Source of the DNA: JAPHTQ01 sp050288165
GTDB taxonomy: Bacteria; Pseudomonadota; Gammaproteobacteria; Thiohalomonadales; Thiohalomonadaceae
Reading direction: 5' to 3'
NCBI GenBank assembly: GCA_050288165.1
Contig: JBNKDG010000006.1
Span: 1 to 64,000 of the forward strand
DNA: 64,000 nucleotides
The notes beneath the pieces were generated by a model. That model made no database searches and was not told the DNA's origin. It saw nothing but the letters and a program-made list of their open reading frames with translations. This document shows, piece after piece, positions 33,781 through 43,230 of the stretch. A program made the position numbers and the translations under genes. Numbering within the stretch: the first letter of the stretch is position 1; each line of letters begins with the position of its first letter.

Positions 33781-34602
33781 TCAATCAAGAAAGAAGTCCG
33801 GGAACAACTGCCCCTTGGGGTCAATTGCGTACTGGTCGAAATCGGTCACGCCTGCTTCCTTCAATACCTCATCGTCAATGAAGAAGTTGCCGATACATGA
33901 ACGGCTGTCGCGGATCAGGATGGCGTGTGCTGCATCGGCAACGATCTCCGGTTTGCGGCAGTTTTCCGGTTTGACCATGCCTTGCAACATGGCAACAGCG
34001 GCGGTGTAGATCACAGTACGCGGCCACAGCGCATTGATCGCTACACCTCTGTCTCGAAACTCTTCCGCCATACCCAATACGCACATACTCATGCCGTATT
34101 TGGCCATGGTGTAGGCGGTGTGGTTTTTGAACCATTTTGGATTCATTGAGAGCGGCGGCGAGAGATTGAGGATATGTGGATTCTTCGCCATGAGCAGGTG
34201 CGGCAGGCATGCTTGCGAGGCAGCAAAGGTGCCACGGGCATTGACCTGGTTCATCAGGTCGTAACGCTTCATCGGTGTTTCAAGTGTGCCGGTGAGATTA
34301 ATCGCGCTGGCGTTGTTCACCAGGATGTCGATGCCGCCGAAATGTTCTACCGTCTGTGCAACGGCCGCCGCGATCTGATCCTCGTCGCGAATGTCAGTTT
34401 TGATCGCCAGCGCTTTACCGCCCGCCTGTTCGAGTTCGGCGACCGCCGTATCGAGTGTGCCCGGCAGGCTTGGATGGGGGGTGTCGGTCTTGGCGGCAAT
34501 AACGATATTGGCGCCGTCTTTTGCGGCACGCAAAGCGATCGCCAAACCGATACCGCGGGTTCCCCCGGTAATGAAGAGCGTTTTCCCCTTTAGGGTGGAC
34601 AT
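33781..34602 (-). CDS. Short-chain dehydrogenase (HSDL2-like SDR)
   Basis: A 273-residue NAD(P)-dependent oxidoreductase. TGGTRGIG is the cofactor-binding motif, NNASAI the NNAG-type motif and YTMAKYGMS the catalytic YxxxK. PRTVIYTAAVAMLQ and the C-terminal region match the hydroxysteroid dehydrogenase-like 2 group, often placed with fatty-acid genes. AGGAGGATGA precedes the ATG. Its substrate is unknown. Confidence 0.9.
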   Translation of the reverse strand: MSTLKGKTLFITGGTRGIGLAIALRAAKDGANIVIAAKTDTPHPSLPGTLDTAVAELEQAGGKALAIKTDIRDEDQIAAAVAQTVEHFGGIDILVNNASAINLTGTLETPMKRYDLMNQVNARGTFAASQACLPHLLMAKNPHILNLSPPLSMNPKWFKNHTAYTMAKYGMSMCVLGMAEEFRDRGVAINALWPRTVIYTAAVAMLQGMVKPENCRKPEIVADAAHAILIRDSRSCIGNFFIDDEVLKEAGVTDFDQYAIDPKGQLFPDFFLD

Positions 34603-34682
34603 CAGTTCATCCTCCTAATTATTGTTCAACCGACCACATTTAGGGCCGTTTGATCTGCGCGGCATTGTCGTCGCCGCACTCT

Positions 34683-35192
34683 TTATTCGGCGTTCCCCGC
34701 CCTCATGCGGATTACTTCTTCCGGCAATGCTGGGGACGCTCCCTGATACCCCAGGTAATCAAGCAAACGTTGCGTCGGCACCGCACCGTTACGATCGAGA
34801 AACAGTCCGCGCACGATGGCGACGGAATGTATTCCCTTGGCACTTTCCAGACGCTGTTCCATGTAGAGCCACTTTTCGTCCCAGCCGATCAGCCTGCTGG
34901 TCAGGCTGAAGCGCTGGAACGGAAACAGCGAACGGCGGAACTTGATGTCGATGTGCCCTACCACCGGCATCAATTTTTCTCGCCGCATCATCGGCAGCAT
35001 GCCTGCGCGTAACAGCAGGTCCGTGCGGCCCAGATCCATAAAGCTGAGATAGCGTGCATTGGTCATATGCACGTTGATATCCAGGTCCGTCGGCAGGACC
35101 CGGAATCTCAACTCGGAGCTGTCGAGCAGATCGATGCGCGAGCGGAACAGCCCCATCACAAAGATCCGCAACATGCGGAAGAACAGATTCAA
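34683..35192 (-). CDS. Hot-dog fold acyl-CoA thioesterase-like protein
   Basis: A 169-residue protein starting MNLFFRMLRIFVMGLFRSRI. RVLPTDLDINVHMTNARYLSFMDLGRTDLL is the hot-dog fold signature of 4-hydroxybenzoyl-CoA-type thioesterases, with DLDINVHMTNARY in place of the usual D-x-x-G-H-x-x-N catalytic region. The hydrophobic N-terminus suggests membrane association. It lies between the acyl-CoA dehydrogenase and SDR genes on the same strand, so it is probably part of the same operon. Confidence 0.85.
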   Translation of the reverse strand: MNLFFRMLRIFVMGLFRSRIDLLDSSELRFRVLPTDLDINVHMTNARYLSFMDLGRTDLLLRAGMLPMMRREKLMPVVGHIDIKFRRSLFPFQRFSLTSRLIGWDEKWLYMEQRLESAKGIHSVAIVRGLFLDRNGAVPTQRLLDYLGYQGASPALPEEVIRMRAGNAE

Positions 35193-35220
35193 TGCACTAC
35201 GCTCCGCCGCTTACCGCACA

Positions 35221-37005
35221 TCAAAAGGCTTCGTCGTTGAAGGCCATCATCGACTTGCCGCCAGCCAGGATCGCGCTGAACAGACCGCCGCTCTGCGGCA
35301 GCAGACGCTGCATGTAGAAGCGCGCAGTATCGACCTTGGCCTGATAGAAACGGGCCTCGTCCCCATCCAGTTTGTCCAGGGAGATTTCGGCCATGCGTGT
35401 CCACAGGTAGGCCAGCGAAGTCAGACCGAACAGGCGCAGATAGTCGCTCGATGCGGCACCCGCCTCGTTGGGATTGGCCATACCGTTCTGGGCGATCCAG
35501 GCACTGGCGCGTTGCAGACGACCGAACGCCTTGGCCAGCGGGCCAACAAACTCGGCAAGCTGTTCGTTGTTCTGACGCGCTTCGATATAGGCTGCTAACG
35601 GCTGGAAGAAACGGCGCATGTAGCGACCGAAGTGGGCGGACATTTTGCGACCGACCAGATCGAGCGCCTGAACGCCGTTGGTGCCTTCGTAGATCTGGGT
35701 GATGCGCGCGTCGCGCACATACTGCTCCATGCCGTGTTCGCGGATGTAGCCGTGACCGCCGAAGACCTGTACGCCGAGGTTGGCGACTTCGAATCCGGTG
35801 TCGGTGCCGAAAGCCTTGAACACCGGCATCAACAGTGCCACCAGATCTTCCGACGCCTGCGCGGCTTCTTTGTCGGTGGAGCGTTCGTAGATATCGATCT
35901 CACGCGCCAACCAACTACCGAGGGCACGAACACCTTCCACGTAGGCGCGCTGGGTTAACAGCATGCGGCGCACGTCCGGGTGAACCAGCAGCGAATCGGC
36001 CGGTTTATCGAGTGACTTCGGCCCGGTCAGTGCGCGACCTTGAATACGCTCGCGGGCATAGGCAACGGCACCCTGGTAGGCGGCATCGCCAAGGCCGATC
36101 CCCTGCACGCCGACGCCGAGACGGGCGGTGTTCATGAAGGTGAACATGGCGCGCATGCCCTTGTGCGGCTCACCGATAAGCCAGCCGCTGGCGTCGTCGA
36201 AGTTCATCACACAGGTGGAGGATGCCTTGATCCCCATCTTGTGTTCGATAGCGCCGCAGCTGACGCCGTTGGCCTCGCCCGCTTCGCCGTTGGCGTCGGG
36301 TCGGAACTTGGGCACCACAAACAGGCTGATGCCTTTGATCCCACTCGGCGCATCGGGCAGACGCGCCAGCACCAGGTGAACGATGTTGTCGGTCAGGTCA
36401 TGTTCACCGGCGCTGATAAAGATCTTGGTGCCGGTGATTTTGTAGCTGCCGTCTTTCTGCGGCACGGCCTTGGTGCGTACCAGACCCAGGTCGGTACCAC
36501 ACTGCGGTTCGGTCAGGCACATGGTGCCGGACCAGCTACCGTCGACCAGTTTGGGCAGATAGAGCGCCTTCAACTCGTCGTTGCCGTGCGCCTTGATGGC
36601 GTTGTAGGCACCGTGGGAAAGTCCGGGGTACATCCCGAACGAAAGGTTGGTGGCGCAGATCATCTCCTGCACCAGCAGGGTCACCGCATTGGGCAGGCCC
36701 TGGCCGCCGTATTCCGGATCGCAGGCAAAGCTGGTCCAGCCCGCCTCGACATACTGGTCGTAGGCCTCTTTGAAACCGGCAGGGGTGCGAACTTGGCCGT
36801 CCTCGAAATGGCAACCCTCTTCGTCACCGCTGCGGTTCAGCGGCTGCAGTACTTCAGTGAAGAACTTGCCCGCCTCTTCCACCACGGCGTTGACCAGATC
36901 GCCGTCGAATTCGTCGCAGCCCGGCAGTGCCTGAATCTCTGCCGGATCGAACAGCTCGTGATAGATAAACTGGTAATCCCGCAACGGGGGTTGATATTGA
37001 GCCAT
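35221..37005 (-). CDS. Acyl-CoA dehydrogenase, ~600-residue type
   Basis: A 594-residue flavoenzyme that oxidises acyl-CoA to 2-enoyl-CoA and passes electrons to ETF. MCLTEPQCGTDLGLVRT is the FAD/substrate loop, KITGTKIFISAGEHDL the middle domain, and QVFGGHGYIREHGMEQYVRDARITQIYEGTN the C-terminal signature containing the catalytic region. A C-terminal extension (residues ~470-594) marks the long bacterial type. It is paralogous to the gene at 45122-46903. It lies 16 bases downstream of the FadN-type fusion. Confidence 0.95.
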   Translation of the reverse strand: MAQYQPPLRDYQFIYHELFDPAEIQALPGCDEFDGDLVNAVVEEAGKFFTEVLQPLNRSGDEEGCHFEDGQVRTPAGFKEAYDQYVEAGWTSFACDPEYGGQGLPNAVTLLVQEMICATNLSFGMYPGLSHGAYNAIKAHGNDELKALYLPKLVDGSWSGTMCLTEPQCGTDLGLVRTKAVPQKDGSYKITGTKIFISAGEHDLTDNIVHLVLARLPDAPSGIKGISLFVVPKFRPDANGEAGEANGVSCGAIEHKMGIKASSTCVMNFDDASGWLIGEPHKGMRAMFTFMNTARLGVGVQGIGLGDAAYQGAVAYARERIQGRALTGPKSLDKPADSLLVHPDVRRMLLTQRAYVEGVRALGSWLAREIDIYERSTDKEAAQASEDLVALLMPVFKAFGTDTGFEVANLGVQVFGGHGYIREHGMEQYVRDARITQIYEGTNGVQALDLVGRKMSAHFGRYMRRFFQPLAAYIEARQNNEQLAEFVGPLAKAFGRLQRASAWIAQNGMANPNEAGAASSDYLRLFGLTSLAYLWTRMAEISLDKLDGDEARFYQAKVDTARFYMQRLLPQSGGLFSAILAGGKSMMAFNDEAF

Positions 37006-37021
37006 TGCTTAGTTCCTCTGA

Positions 37022-39346
37022 TCAATTCCGTAGGGGTTTGCCGGTTTCCAGGATGTGTTCCATGCGTGCCAGGGTGTCCGGGTGACGGGCCAGGCGCATG
37101 AACTGATCGATCTCCAGATCGAGCAGATCCTGTTCGGTGAGGGATTCGGTCACATCGGTGTCACCGCCGCTGAGGACTTCGATCAGGCCATTGGCCACGA
37201 CCTTGTCGTGCGGGGTCACCTTGCCCAGCTTGGCGAAGCCGTCCACGCCCATCTCCATCGCCACGCGGGCGGTCTTTCCGGGCAGTCGCAGTTCAACCGG
37301 CTCCGGCGTGGTGTAGCCATCGACCATCGACAACACCTTCGCCTTGGCATCGGCCAACAGGCGATCCCGGTTCATGGTGATGCCGTCGCCCTCGCGCAGG
37401 AACATATAATCGAAGGCCTCCGGCGCGCTCTTGGCCACGGTGGCCACGCTGATGGTCTCGAATGATTTGATCACCGGAGGCATCGGGCCGCCGGGACGGC
37501 GCTTGTTCACGCTCCAGCGGGTCAGCAGCTCTTTGCAGCCGCCCCAGCCTGGAATGATGCCGACGCCCACTTCCACCAGACCGACATAGGTCTCGGCATG
37601 GGCCTGCAACGCATCGCAGTGGAGCAGGATTTCGCAGCCGCCACCGAGGGCCAGGCCTGAAGGTGCGCCGACCACCGGGAACGGCGCGTACTTCATCGCC
37701 ATGTAGGTATCCTGGCCTTCCTTCACCAGCTTGGTCGCTTCGTCCCACATCGCCAGGTTGCCTGCGTAGACCAGCAGACCAAGGTTGGCACCGGCGGAGA
37801 AGTTGCTGCCTTCGTTGTAGACCACCATCGCCTTGAAGCCCATGGCCGGGATCAGTTCGACGGCCTTGCGGATCATGCCCATGATGAACGGGTCCATGGT
37901 GTTCATCTTGGAGGTGAACTCCAGGCAGACCACACCGTCGCCGATGTCCCACAGGGCGGCGGAAGGATTCTTCGCCAGCGGTTTGCTGCGACGTTTGATG
38001 TCGGCCAGCAGTAGCACCCCTTCCGGACGCGGCAGATCGCGGTAGTCGCCTTCGGTGGTGAAGTACTGCAACACGCCGTTTTCGGTGCGATAGAAGCTAC
38101 CCTTGCCCACCGCTTCGAGCAGCGGCGGCACGGCCATGCCTTCGGCACGCAGACGTTCGGCGAACCAGGCACCGCCAATGCGATCAATCAGCTCAAACGG
38201 GCCGTACTTCCAGGCGTAACCGAGACGCATCGCCTCGTCGACGGCATGGATGTGATCATTAATATCCGGTACCAGGCTGGCGGCATAGCTCAACACCTTG
38301 GACATCACACGCCAGGCGTAACGACCACCCTCGTCGGGGTGTTGCAGCATGATGTTCAGCCCCAGCTTGGCGGCGTCGACACTCTCCAGGCTCGGTTTGA
38401 GCGAAGGCGCATACTCGCCGGTCTGCAGGTTGATGCTCTCTTTAACCTTGTCACCGCCATCGCGGTTGATGCGGTAGAAACCGCCCTTGCCCTTACGCCC
38501 GGTGTAACCGTCGGCGATCATCTTCTCCAGTAGTGGCGGGATCTCGGCCACCTCGAAGAAGGCATCACCCTCAGGCAGGGTCGCCTTCATGCTCTGCATC
38601 AGGTGCGGCATCAGGTCGAGACCGACCAGATCGGAAAGACCGAAGACACCGGTCTTGGGAATCCCCAGTGGTTTGCCGATCACGGCGTCGGCCACTTCCA
38701 CCGAAACGCCCATGCGGAACGCTTCCAGCACGGCGGTCTGGATCCAGTAGATACCAATACGGTTGGCGATGAATCCGGGGGTGTCCTTGCAGTCGACCAC
38801 GCCCTTGCCCAGACGGTGATCGCAGAACATCTGCACTGCGGCGACCGCATCGTCACGGGTCTTGCTGCCCTTGACGATCTCCAGCAGACGCATATAGCGC
38901 GGCGGATTGAAGAAGTGGGTGATGAGGAAATCCTCGGCAAACCCTGCAGGCATGTCCGCCACCAGATGGTCCAGCGGAATGGTGGAGGTGTTGGAGGAGA
39001 CCAGCGCACCCGGTTTACGCACCGCGTCGATCTTGCGATAGAGGTTCTGCTTGATGTCGAGACGCTCGATCACCGCTTCGATGATCCAGTCGCAGTCGGC
39101 CAGCAGTTCCATGTGGTCTTCGATGTTACCGGTGGTGACCAGCTTGGCAGTACGCTTGTGCATGAAGGCCGCGGGTTCTGCCTTGAGCAGTTTCTTTACC
39201 GCACCATCTGCAACAACATTACGGTCTTTCGCGCCTTCGGGAACGATATCGAGCAGCACCACCGGCACTCCGGCATTGGCCATGTGAGCGGCAATGCCCG
39301 CCCCCATGACGCCGGCGCCGATGACGGCAACCTTGTTGATTTCCAT
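37022..39346 (-). CDS. 3-hydroxyacyl-CoA dehydrogenase/enoyl-CoA hydratase fusion (FadN type)
   Basis: 774 residues from the ATG at 39346. The dehydrogenase comes first: NAD-binding KVAVIGAGVMGAGIAAHMAN, then SSNTSTIPLDHL, ITHFFNPPRYMRLLEIV and DTPGFIANRIG. The crotonase domain follows (about 460-690): NFSAGANLGLLV and VGAPSGLALGGGCEILLHCD with VGLVEVGVGIIPGWGG. This order (dehydrogenase then hydratase) is the FadN/YusL type, not E. coli FadB. The ATG overlaps the thiolase stop (TAATG), indicating translational coupling, with GGAGG in the thiolase 3' end. Confidence 0.95.
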   Translation of the reverse strand: MEINKVAVIGAGVMGAGIAAHMANAGVPVVLLDIVPEGAKDRNVVADGAVKKLLKAEPAAFMHKRTAKLVTTGNIEDHMELLADCDWIIEAVIERLDIKQNLYRKIDAVRKPGALVSSNTSTIPLDHLVADMPAGFAEDFLITHFFNPPRYMRLLEIVKGSKTRDDAVAAVQMFCDHRLGKGVVDCKDTPGFIANRIGIYWIQTAVLEAFRMGVSVEVADAVIGKPLGIPKTGVFGLSDLVGLDLMPHLMQSMKATLPEGDAFFEVAEIPPLLEKMIADGYTGRKGKGGFYRINRDGGDKVKESINLQTGEYAPSLKPSLESVDAAKLGLNIMLQHPDEGGRYAWRVMSKVLSYAASLVPDINDHIHAVDEAMRLGYAWKYGPFELIDRIGGAWFAERLRAEGMAVPPLLEAVGKGSFYRTENGVLQYFTTEGDYRDLPRPEGVLLLADIKRRSKPLAKNPSAALWDIGDGVVCLEFTSKMNTMDPFIMGMIRKAVELIPAMGFKAMVVYNEGSNFSAGANLGLLVYAGNLAMWDEATKLVKEGQDTYMAMKYAPFPVVGAPSGLALGGGCEILLHCDALQAHAETYVGLVEVGVGIIPGWGGCKELLTRWSVNKRRPGGPMPPVIKSFETISVATVAKSAPEAFDYMFLREGDGITMNRDRLLADAKAKVLSMVDGYTTPEPVELRLPGKTARVAMEMGVDGFAKLGKVTPHDKVVANGLIEVLSGGDTDVTESLTEQDLLDLEIDQFMRLARHPDTLARMEHILETGKPLRN

Positions 39347-40482
39347 TACAGCGCCTCCAGAATGGTTGCGATGCCCTGCCCTCCACCGATGCACTGGGTG
39401 GAGAGTGCGAACTGCTTGCCTTCACGTTGCAACAGGGTGGCGGCCTTGGCGGTGATACGTGCGCCGCTGGCACCCAGTGGGTGACCCAGGGCGATGGCGC
39501 CGCCGTCGAGGTTGATCTTGTCCATATCCAGACCGAGGTCGCGGATACAGGCGAGTGACTGGCTGGCGAATGCTTCGTTGAGCTCGATGATGTCGAGGTC
39601 GCTCACTGCAAGACCGGCGCGAGCCAGGGCCTTGCGGGTGGCGGCGACCGGACCGATGCCCATGATCTCCGGCGCACAACCAGCCACGGCAATACTCTTG
39701 ATCGCAGCGATGGGTTTCAGGCCGTTCGCCTTGGCGTACTCTTCGCTACAAACCAGGGTGGCGCTGGCGCCGTCGGTGAGCGGTGAGGAGGTACCGGCGG
39801 TGACAGAGCCGTCGACGGAGAAGGCAGGTTTGAGACCGGAGAGGCCTTCAACGGTTGTTTCAGGACGGATACAACCGTCCTGTTCAATCAGCCCTTTGCC
39901 GCTGTCGATGGCGATGATCTCGTCGCTCAATTTGCCTGCTGCCTGGGCGGCTGCGGCTTTTTGATGACTGAGGACGGCGAACTCTTCCTGCTCGGCGCGG
40001 GAGAGCCCGTATTTCTTGGCGACGTTCTCGGCGGTTTCGCCCATGCCCATGTAAGCGGCGGGCAGTGCGGCATAGAGTGCCGGGTTTGGCATCGGGTTGA
40101 AGCCGGTCATTGGTACGCGGGTCATCGATTCGACACCGGCGGCGATGAAGACATCGCCCGCGCCCATCTGGATGGCACCGGCTGCCATATGAATGGCTTG
40201 CATGGAGGAGCCGCAGAAGCGGTTTACCGTGGTACCGGCTACCGATTGTGGCAGACCGGCAATGAAGCCGACCAGGCGGGCCATGTTGAATCCCTGCTCA
40301 CCCTCGGGGAAGGCGCAGCCGAGGATCAGATCCTCGATATCGTCTACCTTAACCCCGCTCCTGGTGACCAGGGCCTTGACCACCTGTGCGGCCATATCGT
40401 CGGGACGTACCTTCACCATTTCGCCTTTCAGCGCAAAGGTAAAGGGGGAACGCACATAGTCAGCGATTACGACACGCTTCAT
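39346..40482 (-). CDS. Acetyl-CoA/3-ketoacyl-CoA acyltransferase (thiolase)
   Basis: 378 residues from the ATG at 40482 (MKRVVIADYVRSPFTFALKG), with GGAGAAAGG upstream; the frame extends to 40572 but that part crosses the merR terminator. The nucleophile Cys is in NRFCGSSMQAIHMAAGAIQM, the His in GGAIALGHPLGASGARI, and the second Cys in TQCIGGGQG. It carries out the final beta-oxidation step. It is coupled to the FadN-type gene by overlapping stop/start. Confidence 0.95.
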   Translation of the reverse strand: MKRVVIADYVRSPFTFALKGEMVKVRPDDMAAQVVKALVTRSGVKVDDIEDLILGCAFPEGEQGFNMARLVGFIAGLPQSVAGTTVNRFCGSSMQAIHMAAGAIQMGAGDVFIAAGVESMTRVPMTGFNPMPNPALYAALPAAYMGMGETAENVAKKYGLSRAEQEEFAVLSHQKAAAAQAAGKLSDEIIAIDSGKGLIEQDGCIRPETTVEGLSGLKPAFSVDGSVTAGTSSPLTDGASATLVCSEEYAKANGLKPIAAIKSIAVAGCAPEIMGIGPVAATRKALARAGLAVSDLDIIELNEAFASQSLACIRDLGLDMDKINLDGGAIALGHPLGASGARITAKAATLLQREGKQFALSTQCIGGGQGIATILEAL

Positions 40483-40514
40483 TGCCTTTCTCCGAATTTT
40501 TTGCTGGTTAAAGG

Positions 40515-40554
40515 AAAAAAGGCGCGCGCCGTCAGGCGTTATTCGCTGCGCGCC
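40515..40554 (-). terminator. Terminator or attenuator between merR and the thiolase gene
   Basis: On the minus strand GGCGCGC pairs with GCGCGCC across an ~20-base loop and is followed by six T residues (TTTTTTCC). It overlaps the last codons of merR. It may reduce read-through from merR into the beta-oxidation genes. Confidence 0.55.
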
Positions 40555-40931
40555 TCGATGTTGATAATGCACTCCTGACGCATCTCTTCCAGCTCGGTGA
40601 GAGTGGTTTCCAGATCCTCACGTTGCTGCTCCAGTTCGTCGATGCGTCGCTCGACCTTGTCCAGAAGCAACTTGATCTGCTGCGTCTGTGACGGGTCGAT
40701 GTCATAGATGTCCAGGTACTCCTTAATGTCCGCCAGGGTAAAACCGAGGCGCTTGCCACGCAGGATCAGCTGCATGCGGGCCTTGTCACGATGGGTGTAA
40801 ACCCGGGTGGTGCCTGCCCGCTTGGGCTTAATCAGCCCCTTGGTCTCGTAGAAGCGGATGGCACGCGGGGTAATCCCCAGTTCGTCGGCCAGTTCCGTCA
40901 CACTCAAAAGATCATTGGATGCAGCTGTCAT
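40539..40931 (-). CDS. MerR-family regulator (LiuR-like)
   Basis: A 130-residue regulator. The winged helix is SVTELADELGITPRAIRFYETKGLI, followed by AGTTRVYTHRDKARMQLILR and a long coiled-coil (residues ~85-125). No metal-binding Cys cluster is present. MerR proteins of this type (LiuR/AmtR-like, in branched-chain amino acid and fatty acid degradation clusters of gammaproteobacteria) repress acyl-CoA metabolism genes. GAGG precedes the ATG. A 20-bp palindrome lies 21 bases upstream, suggesting autoregulation. Confidence 0.9.
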   Translation of the reverse strand: MTAASNDLLSVTELADELGITPRAIRFYETKGLIKPKRAGTTRVYTHRDKARMQLILRGKRLGFTLADIKEYLDIYDIDPSQTQQIKLLLDKVERRIDELEQQREDLETTLTELEEMRQECIINIEARSE

Positions 40932-40951
40932 ATGAACCTCACTATAATTGC

Positions 40952-40971
40952 AGTTGACGTTAACGTCAACT
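40952..40971. promoter_or_regulatory. Palindromic operator overlapping the merR promoter
   Basis: AGTTGACGTTAACGTCAACT, a perfect 20-bp palindrome. On the minus strand its TTGACG can serve as -35 with TATAGT 17 bases downstream (+ strand 40942-40947), so a bound protein would cover the promoter. The core TTGACGTNNACGTCAA recurs at 46989-47004. Confidence 0.75.
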
Positions 40972-40978
40972 AGTATCC

Positions 40979-41518
40979 CTAATGGTTATTGCGGTCTATG
41001 TTACCGGCCAATTCTGCCGTTAACCGCGCCATTATCGGTCCACCCTGACAAAATGCATAACAGCTATCGCTAAACGTGGCGACGGCCTTACGGGTCCAGC
41101 CTTCGTTGGGGATGCTCTGAAAGGCCACTGTGCCCATGCCACGCAACAGATCGACCAGATGACGGCAGCCGCTGATGCCGGAGAAACGGCGACTAAGCAT
41201 CGCATTCCAGCCTCTGCCCATACTCGCGCCACGTAGTGACTCGAAGCGCCGGATCACCTCGGGACAGATATCGAATGGCGTGGCATCCATCCGCAGTTCG
41301 ATTTCACGTATTAACGTATCGGTACCGAGCAGGATGCGGATGGTCATATCGTGCAGCGGCTCGCCCGTAGGCAAGTTGCGATCAAATCCGACAACGGTGT
41401 CGTAGGCCTTGGTGTCGAGCAGGCGGCTCTCTATCTCCAGACATCCATCCTCAAGCAGCCAACTTTTGTGCTCGATGGAACGGTGGTGCATCGCCGTACG
41501 CAACGGGGTCTTACTCAT
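40979..41518 (-). CDS. DUF2889-family protein
   Basis: A 179-residue protein. LEDGCLEIESRLLDTKAYDT, GEPLHDMTIRILLGTDTLIR and CPEVIRRFESLRGASMGRGW are the conserved blocks of DUF2889. SGISGCRHLVDLLRGMGTVAFQ matches the C-terminal GCTHLxELL region. Members are often found beside acyl-CoA and ETF genes, but no activity is known to me. It starts 13 bases after the ETF-QO stop and ends just before the merR operator. Confidence 0.88.
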   Translation of the reverse strand: MSKTPLRTAMHHRSIEHKSWLLEDGCLEIESRLLDTKAYDTVVGFDRNLPTGEPLHDMTIRILLGTDTLIREIELRMDATPFDICPEVIRRFESLRGASMGRGWNAMLSRRFSGISGCRHLVDLLRGMGTVAFQSIPNEGWTRKAVATFSDSCYAFCQGGPIMARLTAELAGNIDRNNH

Positions 41519-41530
41519 TACAACGCGCCT

Positions 41531-43189
41531 CTACATATTGGGGTAATTGGGTCCACCGCCCCCTTCCGGGGTACGCCAGACAATGTTCTGGAAGGGATCC
41601 TTGATGTCGCAGGTCTTGCAGTGGAGGCAGTTAGCCGAGTTGATCTGCAGGCGCGGCTTGCCATTGGCGTCATCATGCAAAATTTCGTAAACACCGGCCG
41701 GACAGTACCTCTGCTCAGGGGCGTCATAGCTGCTCAGATTGACGGTGATCGCTACCTCGGGCTTTTTCAGTATGAGGTGACAGGGTTGGTCTTCTTCATG
41801 ACTGACATTGGCGATGAAAACAGATGAGAGACGATCGAAGCTGATCACACCATCGGCTTTGGGATACGCGATAGGCCGGGAATCGCTGGTGAGATTCAGG
41901 GAGGTGCGATCCTCGCTGCGGTCATGCAGGGTCAACGGCATTCTGCCGCGGAAAATGTTCTGGTCGATGAAATTGAAGCTGCCGCCGACAAGGGTGCCGA
42001 AGCGGTGCAGCGCCGGGCCGAAGTTGCGGCTGCGGTAGAGTTCGTCGTAGAGCCAGGAGTTTTTAACCGCCTCGGCATAGGCTTTGAGATCGCGATCCGC
42101 CGGTTCCTCGCCCGTCAGTGCCCCGAATACCGTCTCCGCCGCCACCATGCCCGACTTCATCGCGGTGTGGCTGCCTTTGATCTTGGCAAAGTTGAGGGTG
42201 CCTGCGTCGCAGCCCAGCAACAGGCCGCCGGGGAAATGCTGTTTTGGCAGCGCATTGAAGCCGCCCTTGGCGATGGCCCGGGCACCGTAGCTGAGGCGCT
42301 TGCCCCCTTCCAGTACGTTGCGGATATCCGGGTGCTGCTTGAAGCGTTGAAACTCCTCGAACGGCGAGAGGTAAGGGTTGCTGTAGTTGAGGTCGGTAAT
42401 CAACCCAACCAGCACCTGGCCGTCGGCGGCGTGATAGAGGAAGGAGCCGCCACTGGCGCCATTTTCTGCGAGCGGCCAGCCCGCGCCGTGCATCACTGTG
42501 CCGGGTTTGTGTTTTTCTGGAGCGACCTGCCACAGCTCCTTGATGCCGAGGCCGTAGTGTTGCGGGTCGCACTCCGCATCCAGTTGGTACCGCTCGATGA
42601 GCTGTTTGCCCAGATGACCGCGGCAGCCTTCGGCGAAGAGGGTGTAACGTCCGCGTAGTTCGATGCCGGGTTCGAAGCCCGATTTCTCCTGTCCGTTCTT
42701 GCCCAGGCCCATGTCGCCGGTTATCACCCCTTCCACCTGGCCCGTCTCGTTGATGATCAGATCCGCCGCCGGATAACCGGCAAAGAGATCGACACCGGCC
42801 TCCTCCGCCTTCTCGCCCAGCCAGCGGCAGAGGTTGCCCAGGCTGGCGATATAGTTGCCCTTGTTGTGCATGGTGCGAGGCACCAGCATGTTGGGCATGC
42901 GGATCGCCCCGGTCGGACTGGTGAAGAGCATTACCCGGTCTTCCGTTACCGGCGTATCGAGCGGTGCCCCCTGCTCCCGCCAATCGGGAAAGAGTTCAGC
43001 CAGGGCGCGGCTTTCGAGTACCGCACCGGAGAGGATGTGGGCACCGATCTCGGAACCTTTCTCCAGCACGCAGACGCTTAAGTCACGGTTCTGCTTCTGG
43101 GCAAGTTGGCGCAGGCGGATCGCCGCGGAGAGTCCGGCGGGGCCGCCACCGACGATCACCACATCGAATTCCATCACTTCGCGTTCCAT
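41531..43189 (-). CDS. Electron-transfer flavoprotein-ubiquinone oxidoreductase
   Basis: 552 residues from the ATG at 43189 (GAGGG seven bases upstream). FAD-binding DVVIVGGGPAGLSAAIRL is at the N-terminus. The C-terminal 4Fe-4S ligands are in NSANCLHCKTCDIKDP and CPAGVYEI. The central GLGIKELWQVAPEKHKPGTV segment is the ubiquinone-binding region of ETF-QO. It passes electrons from ETF to the quinone pool, completing the chain from both acyl-CoA dehydrogenases. It follows etfA across a 225-bp gap that holds an inverted-repeat element. Confidence 0.96.
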   Translation of the reverse strand: MEREVMEFDVVIVGGGPAGLSAAIRLRQLAQKQNRDLSVCVLEKGSEIGAHILSGAVLESRALAELFPDWREQGAPLDTPVTEDRVMLFTSPTGAIRMPNMLVPRTMHNKGNYIASLGNLCRWLGEKAEEAGVDLFAGYPAADLIINETGQVEGVITGDMGLGKNGQEKSGFEPGIELRGRYTLFAEGCRGHLGKQLIERYQLDAECDPQHYGLGIKELWQVAPEKHKPGTVMHGAGWPLAENGASGGSFLYHAADGQVLVGLITDLNYSNPYLSPFEEFQRFKQHPDIRNVLEGGKRLSYGARAIAKGGFNALPKQHFPGGLLLGCDAGTLNFAKIKGSHTAMKSGMVAAETVFGALTGEEPADRDLKAYAEAVKNSWLYDELYRSRNFGPALHRFGTLVGGSFNFIDQNIFRGRMPLTLHDRSEDRTSLNLTSDSRPIAYPKADGVISFDRLSSVFIANVSHEEDQPCHLILKKPEVAITVNLSSYDAPEQRYCPAGVYEILHDDANGKPRLQINSANCLHCKTCDIKDPFQNIVWRTPEGGGGPNYPNM

Positions 43190-43230
43190 CAGCACACCCT
43201 CTTTTCTGTTCTACTAATTCAAAATCGTTT

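Noticed and set aside
36040..37101. Long ORF antisense to the acyl-CoA dehydrogenase
   Set aside because: GC-rich codon shadow of a clear acyl-CoA dehydrogenase; no start signal or family. The same applies to ORFs opposite dsrAB, ETF-QO and the second dehydrogenase.
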